A stretch of 50,189 nt of DNA, taken from assembly GCA_017634575.1 (NCBI GenBank), contig JAGBND010000039.1, positions 1 to 50,189 on the forward strand, written 5' to 3'. This DNA comes from Bacillota bacterium. Lineage in GTDB: Bacteria > Bacillota > Clostridia > Lachnospirales > Bianqueaceae. Of this stretch, positions 8,719 to 18,382 are shown piece after piece. Within the stretch, counting starts at the first letter, position 1. Every line of letters begins with the position of its first letter. Both the position numbers and the translations under genes were made by a program. The notes beneath the pieces were generated by a model, which searched no databases, was not told the origin of the DNA, and worked only from the letters and a program-made list of their open reading frames with translations.

Positions 8719-9459
8719 ATGGCAATCAGCGAGGAATTCAAAAAAAGTCCCGAGTATCAGGAGCTGACGCAGGAAATGACCCGCCAGTTCATGGAGGGCA
8801 TGATGGAGCGGATGAAGGAAGAACAGGTCAATAAAGCCAAGAACTTTAAGACCTTGAACACCCATGCTGTGAAGGGCGGACTTCTTTTTACCGGTTCATC
8901 CCTGATGGAACAGTTTCCCATTTGTGAAATGGCCATGAGCGCCGGAGTGAAGGAACCGGTTTACAACCGCGGCATCGGCGGCACCACCACCGATGATTTT
9001 ATCCGGGAGATCGATGCTGTCCTACTGGACCTGGAGCCTTCCAAGGTATTTATCAACATCGGCACCAATGACATGACCGAAAGCGTCTACGGGGACGGTT
9101 GGAAGGATCATCTGGAGGCCAATTACGATCTGATTCTGAAAACCGCCAAAGAGAAAATTCCCCAGGCGGAGATTTACTGCATGGCCTTTTATCCGGTGAA
9201 CCATCACCTGCCCTGGTCCACACCGGAGCAGTCAGCCTGGTTTAAGGAACGGACCCAGGAGAACCTGGCGGAGATGAACAGCCGTGTGAAAGCGCTGGCG
9301 GAAAAGTACGGCTATCATTATATCGATGTCAATGAGGGCCTGACGGACGAGAACGGCGAGCAGAAGCAGGAATTTGCCATTGACGGCGTGCATATGCTGG
9401 CTGCCGGTTATGAGGTGGTCTTCCAAAATCTGAAGCCTTATCTGGGAATTGAGAAATGA
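8719..9459 (+). CDS. SGNH/GDSL-family hydrolase
   Basis: The ATG at 8719 is favoured over a GTG three bases earlier because AAAGGAG sits seven bases upstream. The SGNH blocks are visible: block I FTGSSLMEQFP (Ser in GSS), block II NRGIGGTTT (Gly), block III INIGTNDMTE (Asn) and block V DGVHMLAAGY (Asp-His). There is no signal peptide, so it acts in the cytosol, probably as an esterase or acyl-hydrolase on a small or carbohydrate ester. The first 50 residues are a helical extension. The last codons overlap the start of the AEC transporter gene by four bases, indicating translational coupling. Confidence 0.88.
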   Translation: MAISEEFKKSPEYQELTQEMTRQFMEGMMERMKEEQVNKAKNFKTLNTHAVKGGLLFTGSSLMEQFPICEMAMSAGVKEPVYNRGIGGTTTDDFIREIDAVLLDLEPSKVFINIGTNDMTESVYGDGWKDHLEANYDLILKTAKEKIPQAEIYCMAFYPVNHHLPWSTPEQSAWFKERTQENLAEMNSRVKALAEKYGYHYIDVNEGLTDENGEQKQEFAIDGVHMLAAGYEVVFQNLKPYLGIEK

Positions 9460-10361
9460 TCTTAACCTTAGCCAAACAGGTGCTCATCATGTTCCTGCTC
9501 TCCGGAGTAGGCTATTTGATGTTCAAAACCAAAAAGATTTCTGCGGAGGGCAGCAAAAGCATCGGGAATATCCTGATCTATCTGTCCCTTCCCTGTGTCA
9601 TTATCAATGGTTTTCAGGTGGAAAGAACGCCGGAAACTCTAATGGGACTGGGGCTCTCGGCCCTGGCGGCGGCAGTCATTCTGGCCCTCTGCATTCTGGT
9701 GTCCCGGCTTTTCTTTAAGAAGGATCCCATCGCCGCCTTCGCGGCCAGCTTTTCCAATCCCGGGTTCTTCGGCGTCCCGCTGATTGTGAGCTCCTTAAGC
9801 TCCGGCGCGGTGTTTTATGTGGCGGCCTTCATCGCTTGTTTGAATCTGCTGCAGTGGACCTATGGCGTGGCCATCATGACCGGGGAGAAAAAGGGACTGA
9901 AGCCTGTCGCGGTGCTGAAGGCGCCCTTCATGATCGCGATTCTCATCGGACTGTTCTTTTTCCTGACAGGACTTAAGATGCCCGCCATGGCAGGCAGCCT
10001 GGTGAGCACCATCGCGGCGCTCAATACGCCGCTGGCCATGTTTACCGTGGGTATCTATCTGGCCCAGACGGATCTTCTTCGAATGGTCCGCCGGCTGAAG
10101 CTGTATGGCATCTCTGCCGTCCGGCTGATTCTGATTCCGCTGCTGGCGATGGCTGTGCTTTCGCTGATGCCTGCCTCTCTGATGGATATGAAGCTGGCCA
10201 TTCTCATTGCCGCGGCCTGCCCGGTGGGCTCCAATGTGGCGGTGTATGCGCAGCTGCACGGAAAAGATTACGGCTATGCCGTGGAGACGGTTGTCATCTC
10301 AACTCTGTTTTCGATTGTCACCATTCCCGCCCTGGTGGGCCTGGCCGAACTGATCTGGTGA
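9456..10361 (+). CDS. AEC family transporter (auxin efflux carrier type)
   Basis: 301 residues with ten hydrophobic segments in a five-plus-five arrangement. The family signatures are present: the N-terminal LLSGVGYLMFKTKKIS, the motif SNPGFFGVPL after the third segment, and CPVGSNVAVYAQLHGKDYGYA in the eighth to ninth. Family knowledge: the bacterial members MleP and MdcF move malate or malonate and others are uncharacterised. Overlap with the SGNH gene suggests that it carries the substrate or product of that hydrolase. Confidence 0.9.
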   Translation: MILTLAKQVLIMFLLSGVGYLMFKTKKISAEGSKSIGNILIYLSLPCVIINGFQVERTPETLMGLGLSALAAAVILALCILVSRLFFKKDPIAAFAASFSNPGFFGVPLIVSSLSSGAVFYVAAFIACLNLLQWTYGVAIMTGEKKGLKPVAVLKAPFMIAILIGLFFFLTGLKMPAMAGSLVSTIAALNTPLAMFTVGIYLAQTDLLRMVRRLKLYGISAVRLILIPLLAMAVLSLMPASLMDMKLAILIAAACPVGSNVAVYAQLHGKDYGYAVETVVISTLFSIVTIPALVGLAELIW

Positions 10362-10447
10362 CCTGAATGACTTAAAATGAGACGTGCAGCAGCTGAATAC
10401 CATGGAGCGATGCAGTTTCTGAAACATGATTCAAAGGGATGTTTTTT

Positions 10448-11620
10448 ATGAATTTTGATTTGTTAACCAGATATCTGGACAGCATGGATGAAGAATATGG
10501 CGTAAAGGGTCTGGAGGTTATTGTATCGAAAGATCATGAAGTGGTATACCGCCATCAGGCCGGCTATTCCGATTACGATCTGAAGGTTCCGGTGGATGGA
10601 TCAGAGTATTACTACTTCTATTCCTGTACGAAGGTGGTCACCATGACAGCCATGATGCAGCTGATCGAAGCGGGAAAAGCCAGCCTTTATGATCCCATCA
10701 GCAAATATCTGCCGGAATGGGAATATGTCTCGGTGGTCAATGACGGCCGCTTTGCGGAAGATCCTGCCATGAATCCCACCCTCAGGGAGCCCAGTCATTT
10801 TGCAAAGAATCAGATCAGGGTGATCGACTGCATGGCCATGATGGCAGGCCTTACCTACGATACCAAAAACGAAGCCATTCAGAACCTGCTGAAAGAAAAG
10901 CCCAATGCGACGACCAGAGAGGTCATCGCGGCCCTGGCGAAGGTTCCGCTGATTTATGAGCCGGGGACCCGTTTCCGCTATTCACTGGGCCATGATGTGG
11001 TAGCGGCTCTTATTGAGGTCATCAGCGGCGAGCGTTACGGCGAATATCTGAAGAAGCATATTTTTGAGCCGCTGGGCATTACGACACTGACCTGCCGTCC
11101 CACGGAAGAAGAAAAGAAGCGCCTGGCTGCCATGTATACCTATGACTATGAAAAGAACCGGATCGTTCCCATTCCGGTAACCTATGGATTTGATTTAAGC
11201 CCCGAGTACGAAAGCGGCGGCGCTACCCTTTGCGGCAGCGCTTATGGCTATTTTACCGTGATCGACGCCCTGGCGAACGGCGGCGTTGGCGCAAACGGAA
11301 ACCGTATTTTAAAAGAAGAGACGGTTATGCTGTTCACCCATAGCGTGACAACTGATGCTGCCCTGGATGATTTTCATAAGCTGGGCAGACTGGAGTATGG
11401 TTATGGACTTGGCGTTCGGGTAAAGATCAATTCCTTCATGGGCTGCGCCCCGGCAGGGGAGTTTGGCTGGGACGGCGCTGCCGGCGGCTATTGCTCCATC
11501 AACCCCTTTGACCATATTGCCATTGTATACGTGCAGCATGTCATGAACTTTGGCGAGGTTTACAGGGCCGTGCATCCCAGGGTGCGGGACCTTGTCTATG
11601 AATGTCTGGAAAAGAATTAA
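10448..11620 (+). CDS. serine hydrolase, beta-lactamase class C / EstB family
   Basis: 390 residues from the ATG at 10448, which has AAAGGG nine bases upstream; an ATG three codons earlier is less well spaced. The SxxK motif (SCTK) near residue 60, the Tyr motif YSLG near residue 182 and a Gly-rich third element (WDGAAGGY) near residue 340 define the family. There is no signal peptide, so it is probably a cytosolic esterase or D-aminopeptidase-like enzyme and not a secreted beta-lactamase. It lies 86 bp after the AEC gene. Confidence 0.88.
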   Translation: MNFDLLTRYLDSMDEEYGVKGLEVIVSKDHEVVYRHQAGYSDYDLKVPVDGSEYYYFYSCTKVVTMTAMMQLIEAGKASLYDPISKYLPEWEYVSVVNDGRFAEDPAMNPTLREPSHFAKNQIRVIDCMAMMAGLTYDTKNEAIQNLLKEKPNATTREVIAALAKVPLIYEPGTRFRYSLGHDVVAALIEVISGERYGEYLKKHIFEPLGITTLTCRPTEEEKKRLAAMYTYDYEKNRIVPIPVTYGFDLSPEYESGGATLCGSAYGYFTVIDALANGGVGANGNRILKEETVMLFTHSVTTDAALDDFHKLGRLEYGYGLGVRVKINSFMGCAPAGEFGWDGAAGGYCSINPFDHIAIVYVQHVMNFGEVYRAVHPRVRDLVYECLEKN

Positions 11621-11644
11621 ACGGATTCGTCATGTGGTTTCAAC

Positions 11645-11673
11645 GTGACAAATAAGGGTAATCATGGTATACT
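11645..11673 (+). promoter_or_regulatory. promoter for the MATE-VTC-CotH-GT2 run
   Basis: GTGACA (11645-11650), a 17-bp spacer and TATACT (11668-11673) lie about 40 bp before the MATE start. The genes from 11712 to 20853 have gaps of at most about 40 bp and several overlaps, so this may drive the whole run. Confidence 0.65.
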
Positions 11674-11711
11674 TCTTGAATTAAGTAAGAACATAAAAGG
11701 GGAATGTTTCC

Positions 11712-13082
11712 ATGAGTGAAAAAGTAAGAACTGCCAATAAAATGGGGACAGCAAAAATGCTGCCCCTTATTCTTTCTATGGCCCTTCCGGCGATGTTTTC
11801 CATGCTGATCCAGGCGCTTTACAACGTGGTGGACAGCTATTACGTGGCGAAATTCAGCGACAAAGCCCTTTCCGCAGTGTCGCTGGCCATGCCGGTTCAG
11901 AACCTGATGATCGCTTTTTCTGTGGGTACGGCGGTAGGCGTTACCTCGTTAATTTCCAGGCGGCTCGGCGAAAAAAGACGGGAAGAAGCAGGGTACGGCG
12001 CCATGCACGGGCTGATTCTTTGCACCTTGACATCCGCTGTTTTCGCCATCTACGGCGCCTTTTTCTCCACGCCCTTCTTCAAGCTTTTTGAGTCGGATGC
12101 GGAGATTATTGCCATGGGCGATACCTATATCTCCATCTGCTGCATTTTCTCCATCGGCATGTTTGTTTCCACGATGCTGGAAAAGACGCTGCAGGCCACC
12201 GGTAATATGATCTGGCCAATGATTTTCCAGCTGATTGGCGCCGTTTCCAATATTATTCTGGATCCGATCTTTATCTTCGGCAAATTCGGCATTCCGGCCA
12301 TGGGCGTCGCCGGTGCTGCGATTGCAACCGTTGCCGGTCAGTGGATCTGCATGATTGTCTGTATTGTGGTGACAAAACGGGGAGAGCACGAGATCGATAT
12401 TACCTTCAAAGGCTTTATGTTCCGCTGGCGTATTGTCAAAGACATCTATGCGGTGGGTCTGCCGGCGATCGTCATGCAGGCAATCGGCACCGTGATGAAT
12501 GTAGGCATGAATGCGATTCTTTCCGGCTTCTCAACGGCAGCCTATACGGTCTTCGGCCTCTATTTCAAGTTGCAGTCCTTTGTGTTTATGCCGGTCTTCG
12601 GCCTGACGCAGGGTCTTCTTCCCATCATGGGATTTAACTATGGCGCCCGCAATAAGACAAGGCTTCTTTCAGCCCTGAAGAACGGTGGAATGATTGCGCT
12701 GGTCATTATGCTGGCTGGCATGCTCCTGTTCCAGATTGCTCCCCAATGGCTGATCGGCATGTTTAACCCGACAGAGGAAATGATGAAAATCGGCGTGAAG
12801 GCCCTTCGCGTCATCAGCGTCTGCTTCCCCCTGGCGGCCCTGGGCATCGTCAGCTCCAATATGTTCCAGGCCATGGGCCATGGCACCTATTCCATGATTA
12901 TTTCCCTGATGCGGCAGCTGGTGGTGCTGATTCCCGCTGCCTGGCTGCTGGCTAAGCTGACCGGAGAGGTTTCCTACGTCTGGTGGTCCTTCCCCATTGC
13001 CGAGATTTTATCGCTGGGAGCCAGCATCCTGTTTTTCCTGATCCTGTACCGGAAAGAAATCAGCACCATGCAAGCAGCCTGA
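11712..13082 (+). CDS. MATE family efflux transporter, second copy
   Basis: 456 residues, about twelve hydrophobic segments, ribosome site AAAGGGGAA. MALPAMFSMLIQALYNVVDSYYVAKFS and VGTAVGVTSLISRRLGEK are typical of the MATE family, and this copy differs clearly from the one at 6579. Family knowledge: cation-coupled exporter. It lies only 29 bp before the VTC gene and shares its promoter, so it may serve the polymer system downstream (for example export of a precursor), but this is inference from position only. Confidence 0.9.
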   Translation: MSEKVRTANKMGTAKMLPLILSMALPAMFSMLIQALYNVVDSYYVAKFSDKALSAVSLAMPVQNLMIAFSVGTAVGVTSLISRRLGEKRREEAGYGAMHGLILCTLTSAVFAIYGAFFSTPFFKLFESDAEIIAMGDTYISICCIFSIGMFVSTMLEKTLQATGNMIWPMIFQLIGAVSNIILDPIFIFGKFGIPAMGVAGAAIATVAGQWICMIVCIVVTKRGEHEIDITFKGFMFRWRIVKDIYAVGLPAIVMQAIGTVMNVGMNAILSGFSTAAYTVFGLYFKLQSFVFMPVFGLTQGLLPIMGFNYGARNKTRLLSALKNGGMIALVIMLAGMLLFQIAPQWLIGMFNPTEEMMKIGVKALRVISVCFPLAALGIVSSNMFQAMGHGTYSMIISLMRQLVVLIPAAWLLAKLTGEVSYVWWSFPIAEILSLGASILFFLILYRKEISTMQAA

Positions 13083-13111
13083 AACCATCCGGCCAAAGGA
13101 GGTGATCTGTT

Positions 13112-13807
13112 TTGAATGAAGTACTCAGACAGGAGAGAAAATTCCTGATTGACCAGAAGGATTTCTACGCCGTCAGCCGCAAGCTGGCAAAGGTCCTGAC
13201 GGAGGATCCCCACAACAAAGGAGACGGCTACCCGATCCGGTCCTTATATTTCGATTCTCTGGACGATCGGGATTACCAGGAAAAAGAAGATGGCGTGGAG
13301 CTGAGACGGAAAATCCGGCTGAGAAACTATGGGGCCGACAGCCCCTTTGCCATGCTGGAAATGAAGCAAAAGCAGGGTTCCAATCAGAAAAAGCGTTCCG
13401 TCCGCCTGAAGAGGGAGGATGCCATCCGGCTGACCCAAGGAGACTATACGCCGCTTCTGTATCAGCCCGAGTCCTTCGCCCAGGAATGCTATGCGCTCAT
13501 GAATATGCATGTATACCGACCGAAAGCGGTGGTGGAGTATAAGCGTATGGCGTTCATCGCCAAGGAAAATTCCATCCGCATTACCTTTGATCATCATATT
13601 ATCGCAACAGAAGCGAATTTCAATATCTTTGATGATCATCTGCTGCAGTATCCGGTGATGGATCCGGTGCTGGGGGTGCTGGAGGTCAAGTACAACGGGT
13701 TCCTGCTGGGCTATATCAAGGATCTTTTGAAAGAGATCCAGCGAAGCGAGCTCTCGGTAGGTAAATACGCCATGAGCCGCGGAATCAGCAAGCACTATTC
13801 CTTTTAG
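13112..13807 (+). CDS. VTC-domain (polyphosphate polymerase-like) protein
   Basis: The start is TTG with AAAGGAGG nine bases upstream; the nearby ATG is out of frame. The 231 residues form a single VTC tunnel domain: RQERKFLI near the N-terminus, RSLYFDS, ELRRKIRLRNYG with the basic strand residues, EMKQKQ, KKRSVRL, VEYKRMAF, and the C-terminal Glu-Lys pair in LEVKYNGFL. These match the conserved basic tunnel and metal-binding positions of yeast Vtc4, which makes polyphosphate from ATP. Bacterial VTC proteins of this kind recur beside DUF4956 and CotH genes, as here. The product in bacteria is not established. Confidence 0.88.
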   Translation: MNEVLRQERKFLIDQKDFYAVSRKLAKVLTEDPHNKGDGYPIRSLYFDSLDDRDYQEKEDGVELRRKIRLRNYGADSPFAMLEMKQKQGSNQKKRSVRLKREDAIRLTQGDYTPLLYQPESFAQECYALMNMHVYRPKAVVEYKRMAFIAKENSIRITFDHHIIATEANFNIFDDHLLQYPVMDPVLGVLEVKYNGFLLGYIKDLLKEIQRSELSVGKYAMSRGISKHYSF

Positions 13808-13848
13808 GAAATGAAGACATCAATTCAATGATCGGAGGAGTCATACCC

Positions 13849-14526
13849 ATGAAAGAGTTTTTTGCTGAATTATTATCAGAATCCGGCGCATTAAGCATTC
13901 AGGAGATTTTCCTGCACATTCTGGCATCCGGCGTGCTGTCCATGGCCATCTACCTTTCCTATTGGTTTACCCATACCGGAACCGCCTACAGCAAGAAATT
14001 CAACATCAGTCTGGTCACCCTGGCGATTTTAACCGGAACGGTCATGACCGTCATCGGCAATAACATTGTCCTGTCCCTGGGTATGGTTGGTGCCCTGTCT
14101 ATCGTCCGTTTCAGAACAGCCATCAAGGATTCAAGGGATACCACCTATATTTTCTGGGCCATCATCATTGGCATCTGCTGCGGCGTCGGCGACTATCTGG
14201 TAGCTTCCATCGGTACCGCCATTACCTTTGTCGTGCTGATGATCTTCGGCCGCGTGCGCAATGAAAACCGGATTCTTTTGATTATCCGCGGGGCGAAGAA
14301 CCTCTCTTCGGATATCGAAAAGCTGGTTTTCAGCTATTTCGACAAGAAGGCCCTGCTGCGGGTGCGCAATACAACGGCGAAAAATGTGGAGCTGATTTAC
14401 GAAATGCCCCGCAGCATCTGGGAGCTTAACTATCAGAAAGAAACCGATATTGCCGACGCGCTGTACAAGCTGGACGGCGTGGAATATGTCAACACGGTGA
14501 CCCAGTCGGATGAGATCACCGGCTGA
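13849..14526 (+). CDS. DUF4956 membrane protein
   Basis: The ATG at 13849 is preferred, with GGAGGAG nine bases upstream. The 225 residues start with about four hydrophobic segments (roughly residues 25-45, 57-75, 78-93 and 105-140). The motif SLGMVGALSIVRFRTAIKD lies after the third. A soluble C-terminal domain of about 85 residues resembles a small alpha/beta fold. It has no known biochemical function. The constant company of VTC and CotH genes suggests a membrane partner, perhaps a channel or scaffold for the polymer made by the VTC domain (inference). Confidence 0.85.
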   Translation: MKEFFAELLSESGALSIQEIFLHILASGVLSMAIYLSYWFTHTGTAYSKKFNISLVTLAILTGTVMTVIGNNIVLSLGMVGALSIVRFRTAIKDSRDTTYIFWAIIIGICCGVGDYLVASIGTAITFVVLMIFGRVRNENRILLIIRGAKNLSSDIEKLVFSYFDKKALLRVRNTTAKNVELIYEMPRSIWELNYQKETDIADALYKLDGVEYVNTVTQSDEITG

Positions 14527-14549
14527 TCAAAATCAGAGAGAAAAAAGCC

Positions 14550-16169
14550 ATGCAAAAAAGTAAATGGTGCATGCTGCTGGGGCTGCTTCTGGTGCTGGCC
14601 GGCGGCATCGCGTTCTCTTTTCTGGATACCGGAGGCTCCAGGCAGCGCGTTCAGCAGCACCTGGTATCTGCATCGGAGGAGGAGCTTCCCGCTGATGAGA
14701 CGGGCAGTGTTGTCCCGGACGAGCTGCTGGAAGCAGAGCCTGCAGCGTTTAATCAGGCGGCCGCTGACTATCTCGGGGACAAACTTACCACCCATCTGCC
14801 CATTCTGGTGCTGACCACATCGGGAGAAACCATCCCTGGAAAGCCTTTGGTGGAAAATGGCATTCACACCGGTTTTATCAGCGGTGACCAGGGACAGAGC
14901 GAGATCGTGGCCTCTTACCGGATTATCGATCAGGAAGGATCCTGGCATCATGTGGGCGATGCGGCAAGCGAAGAGGGCAGCTGCTTGTTTCGAATCCGCG
15001 GAAATTCTTCCAGATGGTTTGACAAGTCCAGTTACCGGATGCGTCTGGTGGATGGAATGGCTCCGGGGGATCTTGTGACCCAGGACATGGATGTTCAGAC
15101 CATCAAAAAAAGCCTGATGGGCATGGAAAAGGGAGACGAATGGGCGCTGTACGGGCCCTTCCTTGACAAAACCCTGATCCGCAATTATATGTGGATGAAT
15201 CTTTCCGGTCTTATTATGCCGGGCTGGACGCCTAATGTCCGGTTCTGCGAGGTCATTCTGGACGGATCCTATCAGGGGGTTTATGTCCTGATGGAAATGA
15301 TCGATGTTTCAGCGGACCGTCTGAACCTAGAAAAATACAGCGAAGGCGATCTGGCCACCTCCTATGTGGTCCGCATCGAGCCGAATATTTCATATGAAAA
15401 ATACATCCACAATTTTACGTTTTATACCTATCGGATGGAGCCGGGCAGAAAGATGGAGCTGATCTATCCGGGTCTGAAATATCAAAACGACACGGTCAAG
15501 CAATATGTGCAGACAGACTTTTCCCAGGTAGAGCGGATGGTCTTTGAATCCACATCAGTCGGCACGCAGGGCGTGTTTTCTTCTCCAGCATGGAAAAGCC
15601 AGGTCGATCTGGATTCCTTTGTGGATTATTATATTATTGAAGAATTCCTTGGCGTCAACGATGTGTTTTCAGCCTCCACCTATTTCTACCGGAATGTCAG
15701 AGGCAAGCTTGCCATCGGACCGGTCTGGGATTTCAACAACAGTCTGGATAACTTTTTCACACCGCTGCCGGAGGAGGGCTTTATGCTTTCCCAGCGCGGC
15801 TGGTTTGGACAGCTTTTAAAGGATGAGGCCTTTGCCAAAAAGGTGATCCGCCGTTACAGGCAGCTTAGATCCGGCATTCTCTCGGATGAAAACCTGCTGG
15901 CCTACATCCAAGAAACCGAAGGCTATCTGGGCAGCAGCATCGACCGCAACTATGCGGTATGGGGTTACAGCTTTAACACGGACAATCTGGATTACCGGCA
16001 ATACAAATCACCCGAGCAGGGTTCGGATACGCACCTGGAGGCGCTGAATCCGGACAGCTATGAAGAAGCCAATGAATGGATGGTGGAGTATATGCTCGCA
16101 AGAGCAGCCTGGCTGGATGACAATATCGACTCCCTCCTGCAGTACTCCCATCCCTCCAAGAATCAATAA
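14550..16169 (+). CDS. CotH kinase family protein
   Basis: 539 residues with an N-terminal membrane anchor or signal (about residues 7-27), so the kinase domain faces outward. CotH-fold signatures are visible: RIRGNSSRWFDKSSYRMRL with the nucleotide-binding Lys (about 150-168), DEWALYGPFLDKTLIRNYM, YQGVYVLMEMIDVSADRLNL, then GPVWDFNNSLDNF with the catalytic-region Asp near 395. Family knowledge: CotH phosphorylates serines of Bacillus spore-coat proteins, and other CotH proteins accompany surface matrices. Genes for VTC and DUF4956 proteins precede it within 24 bp, and the 728-residue gene follows after 26 bp. The substrate is unknown. Confidence 0.88.
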   Translation: MQKSKWCMLLGLLLVLAGGIAFSFLDTGGSRQRVQQHLVSASEEELPADETGSVVPDELLEAEPAAFNQAAADYLGDKLTTHLPILVLTTSGETIPGKPLVENGIHTGFISGDQGQSEIVASYRIIDQEGSWHHVGDAASEEGSCLFRIRGNSSRWFDKSSYRMRLVDGMAPGDLVTQDMDVQTIKKSLMGMEKGDEWALYGPFLDKTLIRNYMWMNLSGLIMPGWTPNVRFCEVILDGSYQGVYVLMEMIDVSADRLNLEKYSEGDLATSYVVRIEPNISYEKYIHNFTFYTYRMEPGRKMELIYPGLKYQNDTVKQYVQTDFSQVERMVFESTSVGTQGVFSSPAWKSQVDLDSFVDYYIIEEFLGVNDVFSASTYFYRNVRGKLAIGPVWDFNNSLDNFFTPLPEEGFMLSQRGWFGQLLKDEAFAKKVIRRYRQLRSGILSDENLLAYIQETEGYLGSSIDRNYAVWGYSFNTDNLDYRQYKSPEQGSDTHLEALNPDSYEEANEWMVEYMLARAAWLDDNIDSLLQYSHPSKNQ

Positions 16170-16195
16170 ACAGCAATTCGGAGATAGAACGATTC

Positions 16196-18382
16196 ATGAA
16201 ACGATTTCTGATCATAGGCTTGCTGGTGCTTGGCATCGGGATCGGCGCTTATTTTGTCATTTATGAAACAAGCTGGTACCTACCGTTCCTCAGGCAAAGC
16301 CCTGCCCAGGCCGCATATCGATCCAACGGCCGGGCGCTGGAGGAAATGACAGATGACGGCTATGAGGACCTGTCCTTGAAAGCGGTCAATATTTCTTCCT
16401 TCGTGCCGGGGCATCTGTTCAGTGAATATGCTCCCTCTCGGGAGGAATACCTGACGTGGTTGGAAGGCATCTTTCAGGTCGGAGCGAATACCCTTTGCGT
16501 ATCCAATCTGATGGATGATGACTTTTATAACGCTCTTTACGACTTTAATGCCTCTCACGAAGAAAAGCTTTACCTGATCCAGGGAATTGGAATACCGGAT
16601 GAGATCACCTTTTCCAGCCAGACCGCCTTCAGCGGGATTCTGGAAGAGCTGATCCGCATGGGAAAGCTGACCATTGACGCTGTCCATGGACGCAGGAATG
16701 TTCATGTCGGCTCCGTCAGTGGTTTCGGAAGCTTTCGAAAGGATGTTTCTCCCTATATCGTCAGCTATATGATTATGCTGGAGGATGCGCCGGATACCAT
16801 CGCCTTTACCGATCAAAGCGTCCTTCACAGGAGCGGATATCAGGGGAACTATTATTCAGCTTCTCAGGAGGCCTCCTTGTTTGAGACCATGCTTTGTCAG
16901 GTTATGGATGAAACCATGGCCTTTGAAGCGGACAAGTACAGAAGGATGCGCCCCATTGGGATCAGTCTTGACCCTGCCACGGATTTTCTGGTGTATCAGG
17001 ATGTCTATGCCAGACAGCTGAAAAAGTACGCCAGCATTGATCCGGAACATATTGTCCCATCCGCAGGCAACCAGGCCGGCATGACAGCCGGCTATCGTCT
17101 GGATAATGTTCGGAATGATTTTTACCGTTATCTGGATGAGACTTCAAAGGAAAAGCTGCGGCCGTGTTTTGACAGCATCGGCATTTCCCTGGACGAGGCT
17201 TCGAATCAGGAGACGGATTCCCCATCTTCTGCAGAAAGCTACGAAGGCTGGAACTATCTGGCCCTCCTGCGGGAATATCACACCATGCCTCTCTTTGGCT
17301 TTTTCGGAGCGTCCTCCGGAAAAGGACCGCTGGTGATCGGAGAAAATCCCATGACCGAAGAAGAGCAGGGACAGGCGCTTGTTCAGGTAAGCCGGATTCT
17401 GGAAGAGCTTTCCTACAGCGCGCAGATTGTCTGTGACTGGCAGGATGTCTGGTCCATGCGCACATGGAATACAGCCTTCATGACCCAGACAAGTGAAGCC
17501 TATCAGTGGTATGATATTGTCACGGAAACCAAAAACCGGGGACTGGTCAAGTTTGTACCGAACAAAATCCTGCGGGCGGATGGATCGAAAGAGGAATGGG
17601 AAGAGGTCAGCCCTCTGATTTCTTATGAAAAGACAGATTCTGCCGCTATCGACCAAGGCGCAGGCCCCGGGCAGAGCAGCCTCTTTGTGCAAAGCAACGA
17701 AGAGGGCGTCTTTCTTTTGATCGAAGGCATCGACCCCTCCGAAAATGCTTATATCCCTTTGGATGTGCTGCCCGATGCCGGAGCCATGCGTTCCTCGTCC
17801 GGTCTTTCCTTTGAGCGGGGCGCAGAGTATATTGTTTCCATCGAAAACGGAGAGGTAACCCTGCTGGTGCAGGAACGCTATGATGCAGCCAGAGAGGGCT
17901 TCCTTTTTGAGATGGAAGGCGTGGATCCATTCACCGAAATACCCGCTGCCGACACGGATGTGTTTGTGCCGGTTTATCTGGCGCTGGAAAATAAAACCCT
18001 GGTGGATCGCGTGGTGCCTCAGACAAAACCGCTGACCTACCTTGGCCGTTACGAGATCGGAAAGCTCTCTGACGCAGCCGGTTCTCAAAACGGTCAGGGC
18101 GACTTCTGCTACGGAGATGGTTTTCTTGAAATACGTCTTCCGTGGGTTTTGATCGGTTTTGGCGATCCCTCCAGCCGCGCGGTTCATAAAGACTACTATC
18201 AGTATTACGGGATCGAGGACAAAGCTGTCCGGTCGATCTATGTCGGGCTTTGTATCGGCCAAAAAGCAGAGACGGTTACCTTCAGCCCCTATAAACTGAA
18301 GGGCTGGACCCAGCCAAAAACAAGCATGGTTTTTAAGGACAGCTATTACATACTGCAGGAATATTGGAAAGGAGGCAAGTAA
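16196..18382 (+). CDS. membrane-anchored extracytoplasmic protein of unknown family (possible TIM-barrel domain)
   Basis: I do not recognise this 728-residue protein. Residues 2-22 are one hydrophobic anchor. Residues about 55-430 alternate strand-like and helix-like segments, with turns such as GANTLCVSNLMDDDFY, ISLDPATDFLVY and PLFGFFGASSGKGPLV. This resembles a glycosidase-like barrel, but no catalytic pair can be named. After about residue 470 there is a beta-rich C-terminal region with repeats of the style LLIEGIDPSENAYIPLD and FLFEMEGVDPFTEIP, like a carbohydrate-binding or sandwich domain. The stop codon abuts the HEAT gene with no gap. Its location suggests a surface role in making or trimming the polymer of the GT2 synthase. 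Confidence 0.6.
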   Translation: MKRFLIIGLLVLGIGIGAYFVIYETSWYLPFLRQSPAQAAYRSNGRALEEMTDDGYEDLSLKAVNISSFVPGHLFSEYAPSREEYLTWLEGIFQVGANTLCVSNLMDDDFYNALYDFNASHEEKLYLIQGIGIPDEITFSSQTAFSGILEELIRMGKLTIDAVHGRRNVHVGSVSGFGSFRKDVSPYIVSYMIMLEDAPDTIAFTDQSVLHRSGYQGNYYSASQEASLFETMLCQVMDETMAFEADKYRRMRPIGISLDPATDFLVYQDVYARQLKKYASIDPEHIVPSAGNQAGMTAGYRLDNVRNDFYRYLDETSKEKLRPCFDSIGISLDEASNQETDSPSSAESYEGWNYLALLREYHTMPLFGFFGASSGKGPLVIGENPMTEEEQGQALVQVSRILEELSYSAQIVCDWQDVWSMRTWNTAFMTQTSEAYQWYDIVTETKNRGLVKFVPNKILRADGSKEEWEEVSPLISYEKTDSAAIDQGAGPGQSSLFVQSNEEGVFLLIEGIDPSENAYIPLDVLPDAGAMRSSSGLSFERGAEYIVSIENGEVTLLVQERYDAAREGFLFEMEGVDPFTEIPAADTDVFVPVYLALENKTLVDRVVPQTKPLTYLGRYEIGKLSDAAGSQNGQGDFCYGDGFLEIRLPWVLIGFGDPSSRAVHKDYYQYYGIEDKAVRSIYVGLCIGQKAETVTFSPYKLKGWTQPKTSMVFKDSYYILQEYWKGGK

